NCBI GenBank assembly: GCA_964423525.1
Contig: CAYRFU010000221.1
Location: forward strand, 1 to 12,362
Length of the DNA stretch: 12,362 bases
DNA from: CAYRFU01 sp964423525
Lineage (GTDB): Bacteria; Vulcanimicrobiota; Xenobia; Xenobiales; JADMJV01
Reading direction: 5' to 3'
Under the pieces are notes generated by a model. That model was not told the origin of the DNA. It ran no database searches and worked only from the letters and a program-made list of their open reading frames with translations. Positions 5,025 to 11,945 of the stretch are shown one piece after another (the stretch's first letter is position 1; every line of letters starts with the position of its first letter). Position numbers and translations under genes: made by a program.

Positions 5025-8000
5025 CGGCCGAGGTACTCATTCAGGTCGTTATTAGAGTAGGCGTCGTCACTGAACCAGTTGAAGGTCCCGCCAGCTCTGT
5101 CGAGTTCACCGCGCAGCCCTTCGCTGTCCAGCAGGTGTTCGACCGCCTGGCGGAGTTCCGGCGGGGCTCCCGGGTTATCCCGCAGGAGAGCCCTAGCGTC
5201 GTCGAGATTGAAAACCTGGTTGTCATTGCCAGAGCTTGGAGCCGTGTCGAGAATCGGCAGATAGTGGCTCATCACCTCGGTCGCTCTGCGGCCGGTCATC
5301 GGGCCCTGGCTAAAACCTGGGCTGGTCTCGAACCGGTCGATGTAGGCATTGAGCCCTTCTAAGTCGATCCGGTTGGAGCGCGCCCCGGCCGCATCAACTG
5401 AGCGCCAGATGGCGTCGTTGTCGAGCATCAGGTCGATCGCTTCGCGAAGCTCGGGAGAGGTGTCAGGGTGCTCCCGCATCGCTTCCAGGTCAGGCCGTCC
5501 CACAATGCCGTCGGCGGCGTCGACTCCGGCAGCCGTGTCCATGAAATCCATGTTGTCTCGCAGCACCCTGGCCGCTTCGACTGGAGTTAGCTCAGCCTCG
5601 CTGGGCGGGTCGCGCCGCACCTGCAGTCCCTCGTCTTCGTTCCAACGAGCGTAGGAACCGTCTTCGCGATAGACCGTGAACTGTTCCACCCGGTCGAGTT
5701 CCATGGTGGAGTCACCCTCTTGCCAATCGTCCGACTGATAAAGGACATCGCCGTCGTCGTTGACGATGCGGACTTTGTGGTCGCCCTCGCGCACGACCAG
5801 TCGGTCGTCCGAGCCACGTCCACCGTCGATGGTGTACTGGTCTGCGTCGCGAGAAAGGGCCACCGAGATGGTGTCGTCTCCGCCGCCCGCTTCGACTGTC
5901 ACGGTATCTCGGTCGGAGGCGGTGCCTTCGTCGCCGGTGGTGATGCGAATGGCGTTGTCGTTGGAATTGCCGTCATAAGTCAGCACGTCATCGCCGCCTC
6001 CTAAATCGAGGCGAGCGTCGCCTTCGGGAGCCATCACGCCCAGGATCCCATTATCGACATCGGTAGTGACGACATCGTCTCCCGCACCGGTGGTGGCTTC
6101 CTGAGTGACGTATCCGCCCAAGACATCGGCGTCCTGGGTGACCGTATCGTCACCGTCGGTGCCCACGGCCTCCTGGTCGATGGTATGGCCTCGGCCGGCC
6201 TCGGCCTCCTGGACGATAGTGCCCGTCACCCCTTCGCTGGCATCGATCTCGGCTCGCATTGTGACTTCTTCATCGCCTTCGCCTCGTTGCTCGATGGTGG
6301 CCTCAACCGTAGCCCCTTCTTCGATTTCTTCGGCCTCGACGGTGACGGTGGCATCTAATGAGGTAGCGTCTTCAGAGTCGGCTGTCTGGGCGATGGTGGC
6401 CTCGACGACTGCCCCGGAAGCGACCTCCTCAGCGGTGACGGTAGCCTCTGCTCGACCCACCACGTCGGCATCGTCGGCGTCGAGAGTCTGCTCGATAGAG
6501 GGCCCAACCTGAGCCCCCGTCTCCACCTCTCCCACATTTACCTCAGAGGTGGCCAGGGCTGCTATCTCACCGTCGTCGGTGGTGATTTCCTGGGAGGCTA
6601 CCGGCCTGACCACCGCGTCGGCGGCCACATCGGCCACAGCCACCTCACTGGCCAGATTGGCGGTCACCGCTCCGTCTTCGGCTTCCACGGTGCTAGTCAA
6701 CTCGGGCGCGACCACCGCCCTTTCCTCGACCGCACCTACCACCACTTCTGCTTCGACGGTGGCGCCTACAGGAGCGTCGTCAGCTTCGACCGATTGAGCC
6801 ACGACCGGAGCAAGGGTTCCATCTTCTTCAATACCGCTGCTGTGGACCACGGTCTCAGCCAGGGCTTCGACGGGTGCCTCGTCGGCCTCGATGGTCTGGG
6901 TCACCTGGGGACGAACTTCGCCTGCGATGTTACCTGTTGTCACCAAGCTGCCGGTCAAGGCCTCGACCTCGCCTTCATCGGTGGTGACTTCTTGAGCCAC
7001 GGTGGGGGCCACGGTGGCACCCTCAATCACTTCCCCTACGTGGACCTCGCTGGCCGCCACCGCACGGATGTCGCCTTCGTCGGTCTCGACGGCCTGGGAT
7101 GTTTCGGGAATGACTTCTCCCAGCACCCGCTCAGCCGTAACGGCGCTGGAGGTGGTCAGGTCGACCGCTCCCTCATCGCTTTCGGCAGTGACGGCTGTGG
7201 TGGGGGCCGCCACTCCGGCCACATCTCCCGTCTCGACGGTGGTGTAGGCCGTGCCTTCGATGGTGCCATCGTCAGCTTCCAGCGCCTGGACCAAGTCCGG
7301 TCGGACTTCTCCGGCTACATCTCCCGTGGTGACTCGGCTATCGGCCTGGGCCTGGACCGATCCATCGTCAGTCTCGACCACCTGCTCAGTGGCGGGCGCG
7401 AGGGTCGCTTCTTCGTAGACGGCTTCGGTCGTCACCTCGGTAAGGGCGATCGCTTCGGCCATCCCGTCGTCGGTGGTCACCTCCTGACGAATGTCGGGCT
7501 CGACCCGAGCCTGGGGTTTCACTTCCCCGGTTGTGATCTCGGTCTGGACCAGTCCCGAAGCATCTTCGTTATCGCTTTCTACGACCTGGTCGATATCGGG
7601 GGCCAGGGTGGCCTCAGGACCCACGGCGGCGGTCTCGATGGTGGTTTCGGTCCTGACGGTAGCGTCGCCATCCGACTCGACCTCATGGTTGACGACAGGG
7701 GCCAGAGTGGAGCCTTCTTCGAGTTCCTGAGCCGGAACGGTGACCACCAGGGCGTCTTCCACGGCCTCGTTCTCATCGATTTGACGCTCGAACTCGGGAG
7801 CTTCGCTTTGACCCGGCTTCAAAGTCGGAACGGGATGGGTGTGGGTGGTCTCGGGGAGGTCGTGGAAGCGCCGTAGAGGGTCCACTCGCTGGCTGTGTTC
7901 CCCTCCTGGAGGGGCCGAGGCGATGGGGAAGGGGACTGTTCCGTATGGGGGCGTGAAGCCCATCCAGGGAGCCATCTGCTGGTTGTTGGGGCCGTAATGC

Positions 8001-8305
8001 TGGCCCATCGTGTGAGGGCAGCAGTGCTGAGCTGTCTGACCGAGCGAACCCAACAACCCCCCTAGAAGGGCTCCTATCAAGCCACCTATGAGGGCTCCCA
8101 GCCCTGGAATCGGTATAAAGAGCTGGCCCAGGATGGCCCCCATAAGGCCACCGATGCCGGCCCACATCCCGGCTTTCCCTCGGGGGGCGCCGTGCACATG
8201 CTCGCAACATTCCCCGACTCTCTGACCAAACGGTTCGGCCCCCCATAAGGTTGGAGGGTTGGCGGGATTGTAGACTGCGTGACTGTAGCCGGGCTGAATG
8301 TGCAT
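5021..8305 (-). CDS. Giant acidic modular protein: glycine-zipper hairpin, tandem repeats, RTX-like segments, duplicated C-terminal domain
   Basis: About 1,094 residues from the ATG at 8305 (an in-frame TTG at 8323 would add six). I do not recognise the whole protein. In order: CC/His clusters at about 32-39 (ECCEHVH) and 94-105 (HCCPHTMGQHYG) flank a glycine-zipper hydrophobic hairpin (46-89, GGLMGAILG...GGLIGALLGGLLGSLG). Next come a Pro/Gly/Met-rich linker (105-180) and about 15 acidic beta-rich repeats of 32-34 residues (185-679). Residues 708-839 hold five GxGxDD-type sites resembling RTX calcium motifs but irregularly spaced. A beta-rich stretch leads to two copies of a helical domain (about 905-997 and 1004-1094), each with a D-x-x-D-G/N loop and a P-E-L-R-x-A helix. 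No Sec signal peptide or sortase motif is visible. A membrane-anchored or secreted structural or adhesive protein is the best inference. The C-terminal domain loosely recalls HrpK-like type III secretion proteins, from memory and unverified. Confidence 0.85.
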   Translation of the reverse strand: MHIQPGYSHAVYNPANPPTLWGAEPFGQRVGECCEHVHGAPRGKAGMWAGIGGLMGAILGQLFIPIPGLGALIGGLIGALLGGLLGSLGQTAQHCCPHTMGQHYGPNNQQMAPWMGFTPPYGTVPFPIASAPPGGEHSQRVDPLRRFHDLPETTHTHPVPTLKPGQSEAPEFERQIDENEAVEDALVVTVPAQELEEGSTLAPVVNHEVESDGDATVRTETTIETAAVGPEATLAPDIDQVVESDNEDASGLVQTEITTGEVKPQARVEPDIRQEVTTDDGMAEAIALTEVTTEAVYEEATLAPATEQVVETDDGSVQAQADSRVTTGDVAGEVRPDLVQALEADDGTIEGTAYTTVETGDVAGVAAPTTAVTAESDEGAVDLTTSSAVTAERVLGEVIPETSQAVETDEGDIRAVAASEVHVGEVIEGATVAPTVAQEVTTDEGEVEALTGSLVTTGNIAGEVRPQVTQTIEADEAPVEALAETVVHSSGIEEDGTLAPVVAQSVEADDAPVGATVEAEVVVGAVEERAVVAPELTSTVEAEDGAVTANLASEVAVADVAADAVVRPVASQEITTDDGEIAALATSEVNVGEVETGAQVGPSIEQTLDADDADVVGRAEATVTAEEVASGAVVEATIAQTADSEDATSLDATVTVEAEEIEEGATVEATIEQRGEGDEEVTMRAEIDASEGVTGTIVQEAEAGRGHTIDQEAVGTDGDDTVTQDADVLGGYVTQEATTGAGDDVVTTDVDNGILGVMAPEGDARLDLGGGDDVLTYDGNSNDNAIRITTGDEGTASDRDTVTVEAGGGDDTISVALSRDADQYTIDGGRGSDDRLVVREGDHKVRIVNDDGDVLYQSDDWQEGDSTMELDRVEQFTVYREDGSYARWNEDEGLQVRRDPPSEAELTPVEAARVLRDNMDFMDTAAGVDAADGIVGRPDLEAMREHPDTSPELREAIDLMLDNDAIWRSVDAAGARSNRIDLEGLNAYIDRFETSPGFSQGPMTGRRATEVMSHYLPILDTAPSSGNDNQVFNLDDARALLRDNPGAPPELRQAVEHLLDSEGLRGELDRAGGTFNWFSDDAYSNNDLNEYLGR
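5024..5593 (-). repeat. Tandem duplication encoding two copies of a C-terminal helical domain
   Basis: Two protein segments of about 90 residues align. Copy 1 has an AARVLRDNMDFMDTA helix, a DAADGIVGRPDLEAM loop-helix, SPELREAIDLMLDN and RSVDAAG. Copy 2 has ATEVMSHYLPILDTA, GNDNQVFNLDDARAL, PPELRQAVEHLLDS and GELDRAGG. The order of elements is the same, with divergence consistent with an old duplication. The acidic loop before a helix resembles an EF-hand-like calcium site in copy 1 (D-A-A-D-G-I-V), which is less well kept in copy 2. Copy boundaries are about 5315-5593 and 5024-5296. Confidence 0.65.
5789..6184 (-). other. GDD-rich RTX-like segment within the repeat protein
   Basis: In the protein (ATG numbering) the sites are GTDGDDTVT (715), GAGDDVVTT (740), GGGDDVLTY (769), GGGDDTISV (807) and GGRGSDDRLV (828). 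Each resembles the GGxGxDxUx calcium-binding nonapeptide of RTX proteins, but spacing is 21-38 residues rather than nine. A continuous parallel beta-roll is therefore unlikely; isolated calcium-binding turns between strands fit better. Calcium binding is inferred from the motif only. Confidence 0.5.
6269..7753 (-). repeat. About 15 tandem imperfect repeats of 32-34 codons (roughly 96-102 bp)
   Basis: Repeat units are recognisable by a recurring T-E-V-T-T-G-E-V-like strand, a G-A-T-V-A-P or G-E-V-R-P turn, a Q-x-V-E/T-x-D-D-G ending, then the next unit starting with x-V-x-A. Units with the short turn (A-G-E-V-R-P) are 32 residues; those with the long turn (E-G-A-T-V-A-P) are 34. Units are strongly acidic, Thr/Val/Ala-rich and nearly free of Cys, Trp and aromatic residues. 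Identity between units is partial, so this is old repeat expansion with drift, not a recent slippage tract. The last one or two units before the GDD region degenerate. Confidence 0.8.
8036..8170 (-). other. Glycine-zipper hydrophobic hairpin in the repeat protein
   Basis: The coding segment gives two hydrophobic stretches, about residues 46-63 and 68-90, separated by a P-I-P-G turn. Gly recurs every three to four residues (GxxxG and GGLIG/GALLGG patterns), typical of glycine-zipper membrane or oligomerising helices. It is the only strongly hydrophobic region of the protein and presumably anchors or oligomerises the acidic C-terminal part. Confidence 0.7.
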
Positions 8306-8392
8306 AGTTCTATTTTCCCACAAACTCGTTGGATGTCTAGCTGGTTACATCGAGGCAACAGCTGGGCAACCTGCCCCGACGAACCTTGCCCC

Positions 8393-10159
8393 ATGCGTCT
8401 TGTTTTGCTGATCTTTTGTTTGTTGTTGGGCCTGGCCGGAGCCGACGAGTCCCAGAAAGCGAACCTGCTCTTCGAAGAGGCCTTCGAGCGAGAACTCTCG
8501 CTCTCGCCTGAGATGATGAGCCAGTTGGGTCAAAAGACCGACTATCACCGTTGGGACGACCGAAGTTCGCGAGCCGACGAACGGTTCTTGCAAGTGACCC
8601 GGGATTACCTGGAGAGGGTTCAGCAACTCGACCGAACCCAACTCGACCCCCAGACTCGGCTGAGTTACGATCTGTTCGTTCGGCGGGCCCACAACCGGCT
8701 TGCCGACGATCGTTTTCGGCTCTACAACTACCCTGTTAACCAGATGTTCGGACGCCAGTCCGAACTCCCCGCCTTCCTGGTCAATGTCCACCGCATCGAC
8801 AACGAGCAAGACACCGAGGCCTATATCTCTCGTTTGGAAGGCGTGGCGCTGGTCATAGACCAACTGATCGAAAGCCTTAAGGAGCGCGAGGCCGCCGGGA
8901 TTCTGCCTCCTCGCTTCGTTTTCGACCGGGTGCTCAGCGATTGTCGCGGCATTCTAACGGGCGCTCCTCTCGATAGCTCGAGCCAGCCTCACTTGCTCTA
9001 TCGTGATTTTTCCGAGAAGTTGCAGGAACTCGACCTGAGTGACGCTCGCAAAGCGACGCTGTTGGCTCAAGCCGAGACTGCGCTCTTGAACGGATTCGCG
9101 CCTGGCTATCGCCGTCTTATCTCTTTTTTGGAAGACCAGAGGGGTCGAGCCGACGACCGCGCCGGCGCCTGGAAGTTTCCCGAGGGGGAAGCTTTCTATC
9201 AAAGAGCTCTGGAGAGAACGACCACCACCGACCTCACGGCTGACGAGATCCATCAGCTTGGCCTTCGCGAAGTGGAACGAATCCATGGGGAGATGCGCGT
9301 CATCCAAGAGACAGTGGGTTTCGAGGGCGACCTGCAACAGTTCTTTGCCCATATGCGAGACGAGCCTGAATTCTATTTTCCCAACACCGAGGCTGGCAAA
9401 GAGGCCTACCTGAAGGAGGCTACCGCCCTGGTCGAGGCCATGGAAGCTCGCCTCGACGAGCTCTTTGTGACTCAACCCAAGGCCCCGATGGTGGTCAAGA
9501 GAGTCGAAGCTTTTCGGGAGAAGACCGCCGGCAAGGCTTTCTACGAGCGGCCCTCGATGGATGGGAGTCGGCCCGGGATCTACTATGTGAACCTTTACGA
9601 CACGAAAGACGTGCCCCGTTATCAAATGGAGGCTCTAGCTTTTCACGAGGGCATTCCCGGCCACCACATGCAGCTCTCCATCGCTCAGGAATTGGACGGC
9701 ATTCCTCGTTTCCGTTGTTTCACTCACTACACCGCCTACATCGAAGGATGGGGACTTTACTGTGAGCTTCTCCCCAAAGAGATCGGGTTCTACCAGGACC
9801 CCTACTCGGACTTCGGCCGCCTGGCCATGGAGTTGTGGCGCGCCTGTCGACTGGTGGTGGATACCGGGATCCACGCCAAGAAGTGGACTCGGGAGCAAGG
9901 CATCGCCTTTTATCGGAACAACACTCCCAACAGCCTGGGCGATTGCGTCAAGATGGTGGAGCGCCATATCGTGATGCCGGGCCAGGCTACCGCCTACAAA
10001 GTCGGCATGTTGACCCTCTTGCGCTACCGCGACCAGGCTCGGCAGAAGCTAGGGGACCGTTTCGATATCCGCAAGTTTCACGAAGTCGTGCTCACCAATG
10101 GGCCCCTGCCTCTCGATCTTCTCAAGGACCAGGTCGACCTCTACATCGACAACGGTTAG
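8393..10159 (+). CDS. Secreted DUF885-family putative zinc metallopeptidase
   Basis: Predicted 588 residues from the ATG at 8393; the frame is open to GTG/ATG-like codons upstream, but MRLVLLIFCLLLGLAGA is a good signal peptide only with this start (likely cleavage before D18). No clear Shine-Dalgarno sequence precedes it. The full DUF885 (PF05960) signature is present: FHEGIPGHHMQ with H418, E419, H424 and H425 (an HExxxGHH zincin-like motif), then YIEGWGLY with E451 as probable third ligand or catalytic residue, then DPYSDFGRLAMELWRACRLVVDTG and a C-terminal GPLPLDLL segment. Length is normal for the family. Members are probably extracytoplasmic peptidases; substrate is unknown. Divergent from the repeat-protein gene with about 87 bp between start codons, so regulation could be shared. 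Family assignment is confident; enzymatic activity is inferred. Confidence 0.9.
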   Translation: MRLVLLIFCLLLGLAGADESQKANLLFEEAFERELSLSPEMMSQLGQKTDYHRWDDRSSRADERFLQVTRDYLERVQQLDRTQLDPQTRLSYDLFVRRAHNRLADDRFRLYNYPVNQMFGRQSELPAFLVNVHRIDNEQDTEAYISRLEGVALVIDQLIESLKEREAAGILPPRFVFDRVLSDCRGILTGAPLDSSSQPHLLYRDFSEKLQELDLSDARKATLLAQAETALLNGFAPGYRRLISFLEDQRGRADDRAGAWKFPEGEAFYQRALERTTTTDLTADEIHQLGLREVERIHGEMRVIQETVGFEGDLQQFFAHMRDEPEFYFPNTEAGKEAYLKEATALVEAMEARLDELFVTQPKAPMVVKRVEAFREKTAGKAFYERPSMDGSRPGIYYVNLYDTKDVPRYQMEALAFHEGIPGHHMQLSIAQELDGIPRFRCFTHYTAYIEGWGLYCELLPKEIGFYQDPYSDFGRLAMELWRACRLVVDTGIHAKKWTREQGIAFYRNNTPNSLGDCVKMVERHIVMPGQATAYKVGMLTLLRYRDQARQKLGDRFDIRKFHEVVLTNGPLPLDLLKDQVDLYIDNG

Positions 10160-10239
10160 GTCGGCCGCCTTGGCTTCTTTGTGCAGACCGTCCCAAGCGA
10201 GTCCCCAGTTGCAGCCGGCGACGTCCCCTCGAGAAAGGC

Positions 10240-10252
10240 GGGCCGTCGGCCC
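10240..10252. repeat. Short perfect hairpin downstream of the DUF885 gene
   Basis: GGGCC, loop GTC, GGCCC, about 80 bp after the DUF885 stop. No T-run follows on either strand, so it is not a convincing intrinsic terminator. It lies upstream of the possible helicase promoter and may attenuate read-through, or be chance. Confidence 0.3.
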
Positions 10253-10280
10253 AGGCTAGAGTGGTCCAGCTTGACAGGTA

Positions 10281-10289
10281 TGCTATGCT
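10281..10289 (+). promoter_or_regulatory. Possible extended -10 promoter element for the helicase gene
   Basis: TGCTATGCT matches an extended -10 (TGn followed by TATGCT, four of six to TATAAT), about 80 bp upstream of the helicase ATG. A perfect TTGACA at 10271-10276 is nearby, but only seven bases separate it from this -10, so the two cannot serve as a standard pair. The 208-bp gap after the DUF885 gene makes an independent promoter plausible. Position is tentative. Confidence 0.3.
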
Positions 10290-10367
10290 AGAGACACCAC
10301 ACGGGAGCCTCGTCAAATTCCCCCAGCTCCCAGAGCGCCCCGAGCGCAGAAAGAACCCCCACCCGTT

Positions 10368-11489
10368 ATGAACTTTTCTGATTTCGGCCTGCTGCCCCAG
10401 AGCCTGGCCGCCCTCAATAAACAGGGAATCACCACCCCGACCCCCATCCAGGAGAAGGCGATTCCTTTGCTTCTAGACTCGGTTGACCTGATCGCTCAGG
10501 CCCGCACGGGCTCAGGCAAAACCCTGGCCTTCGCCCTTCCGATGCTAGAGTTCGTGGAACCCGACCTGAGAGCGGTGCAAGCCCTGGTGATCACCCCCAC
10601 CAGGGAGCTGGCCAACCAGATCACTATGGTGATTGAAGACCTGGCCAAAGCCGATAAGATCAGAACCCTTTCGGTCTATGGCGGTCGCTCCATCGGTCCC
10701 CAGATGGCCGCCCTCAAGCGAGGCGTCCAGGTGGTGGTAGCGACTCCGGGTCGACTGCTCGACCTGATCCGCCGACGAGCCATCGCCCTCAACGAAGTCC
10801 GCTTCGTAGCTATCGACGAGGCCGATGAAATGCTTGACACCGGGTTTGCCAAAGACCTGGAAGCGATCCTCAAAAGCTTGAACCACGATCATCTGACCGC
10901 CCTCTTCTCGGCGACCGTGCCGGACTGGGTCCACCAGGCCAGCCGCAAGTATTTGCACAACCCGGCCATCGTCCAAGTCACCCCCGAGCCCGAGCAAGAA
11001 CCCGATATCGATCACGTGGCTCTCAGCATCCAGTCGGGTCAAAGAAACGAAGCCTTAAAGAGCTTACTAGACGGCTCCAGCAGCTCCATCGTGTTCGGTC
11101 GAACCAAGCGCGGAGTTCGTCGTCTTGCTCAGCGACTCGATGGAATGGGCTACTCAGTGGGCTGCCTCCAGGGCAACATGAGCCAGAACGCCAGAGACCG
11201 AGTGATGGCTGATTTCCGAGATCGGCGCACCGAAGTGCTGGTTGCCACCAACGTAGCCGCCCGAGGCCTGGATGTCGACCATGTCGAGTTGGTCGTCAAC
11301 TACGAGCTACCGGAGAGTCCCGAACTTCTGACCCACCGAGTCGGTCGCACCGGGCGAATGGGTCGCAAAGGCTCGGCCGTCACGCTGGTGGCTGAGTTCG
11401 ACCAGGCAAAGTTCCAGCAGCTCAAGCGTCGTTCAGGACTGCCCATCAAGAGTTATGACTGGAAGCCCCAGCGTCGCAAGCGTCGCTAA
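10368..11489 (+). CDS. DEAD-box ATP-dependent RNA helicase
   Basis: Predicted 373 residues with every helicase motif in place: aromatic F6 and Q motif around Q28 (TPTPIQ), motif I ARTGSGKT (45-52), Ia PTRELANQ (77-84), GG (105-106), Ib TPGR (126-129), II DEAD (150-153), III SAT (181-183), IV IVFGRTKR (241-248), V ATNVAARGLDV (293-303) and VI HRVGRTGR (323-330). It consists of the two RecA-like domains plus a short basic tail (KPQRRKRR). It lacks the long C-terminal RNA-binding extensions of CsdA/DbpA-type proteins and is near the minimal eIF4A/RhlE-like core. Role: cytoplasmic ATP-dependent RNA unwinding in ribosome assembly, mRNA turnover or cold adaptation; which one cannot be decided. No clear Shine-Dalgarno sequence precedes the ATG. 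The last 44 bp overlap the convergent kinase-domain frame. Confidence 0.95.
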   Translation: MNFSDFGLLPQSLAALNKQGITTPTPIQEKAIPLLLDSVDLIAQARTGSGKTLAFALPMLEFVEPDLRAVQALVITPTRELANQITMVIEDLAKADKIRTLSVYGGRSIGPQMAALKRGVQVVVATPGRLLDLIRRRAIALNEVRFVAIDEADEMLDTGFAKDLEAILKSLNHDHLTALFSATVPDWVHQASRKYLHNPAIVQVTPEPEQEPDIDHVALSIQSGQRNEALKSLLDGSSSSIVFGRTKRGVRRLAQRLDGMGYSVGCLQGNMSQNARDRVMADFRDRRTEVLVATNVAARGLDVDHVELVVNYELPESPELLTHRVGRTGRMGRKGSAVTLVAEFDQAKFQQLKRRSGLPIKSYDWKPQRRKRR

Positions 11490-11823
11490 TCAGTGGGAGC
11501 TGCACCTCGAAACAAGCTCCCCCTAGTTGAGAGGGGACCAACTCCAGCCTGCCCTGATGAAGCTCAGAGATTCTTTGGGCCACCGAAAGGCCTAGACCGA
11601 GTCCCCGGCCGACCGGCTTCGAGGTGAAAAACGGCTCGAAGATCCTCTCTTGGATTTCGGCTGGAACCCCCTTTCCGTTGTCATCAACGCTGAAAACCAG
11701 GTTGTCATGGTGATGGCGAAGGGTCACTAGAACTCTCGCGTTTTCTTGTTGGCACGACGCTTCGGCCGCGTTCCGAAGGAGCTGCACCACCAGCTGTTCG
11801 AGGTCGAGAGCATATCCCAGCAC
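11446..11823 (-). CDS. Histidine-kinase ATPase domain (HATPase_c), apparently N-terminally truncated
   Basis: Predicted 125 residues from GTG 11823. All ATP-binding boxes are intact: N box LLRNAAEA (N18), G1 DDNGKGVP (47-54), F box FEPFFTSK (62-69) and G2 GRGLGLGLS (72-80), ending in FEVQLPL. This is the C-terminal catalytic domain of a two-component sensor kinase. The dimerisation/phosphoacceptor (HisKA) domain is missing. The frame is open upstream to about 12003, and residues reading CFERLVKTVLRDHDPSVFEF there still resemble the linker before HATPase_c, so homology starts before the GTG. But there is no ATG, GTG or TTG between 11824 and the upstream TGA at 12004-12006. The gene is therefore either a decayed fragment, starts at a non-standard codon, or is broken by rearrangement. 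No response regulator is seen. The 3' end overlaps the helicase gene. Confidence 0.7.
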   Translation of the reverse strand: MLGYALDLEQLVVQLLRNAAEASCQQENARVLVTLRHHHDNLVFSVDDNGKGVPAEIQERIFEPFFTSKPVGRGLGLGLSVAQRISELHQGRLELVPSQLGGACFEVQLPLISDACDAGASSHNS

Positions 11824-11945
11824 CTCGAAGGAGCCGGCCTGACTGCGAAACTCGAAGACGGATGGATCGTGATCCCTCAGGACGGTCTTGACCAGGCGTT
11901 CGAAGCAGACACACTGATCCTCCCCGGTCCGATTCTGTCTTGGGT

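Noticed and set aside
6794..7876. 360-residue open frame on the plus strand opposite the repeat region
   Set aside because: It is antisense to the tandem repeats and reads as Gly/Asp/His-rich sequence with the same periodicity as the real gene. Periodic, GC-rich coding DNA naturally leaves the opposite strand open. No recognisable domain or independent start signal was seen.
8279..8392. Upstream extension of the DUF885 frame by 38 codons
   Set aside because: The extension would bury the clear signal peptide beginning at 8393 and overlap the start of the divergent gene.
9835..10371. 178-residue plus-strand frame spanning the end of the DUF885 gene and the gap to the helicase
   Set aside because: Most of it lies out of frame inside conserved DUF885 sequence; the product is Arg/Pro/Ser-rich without recognisable motifs.
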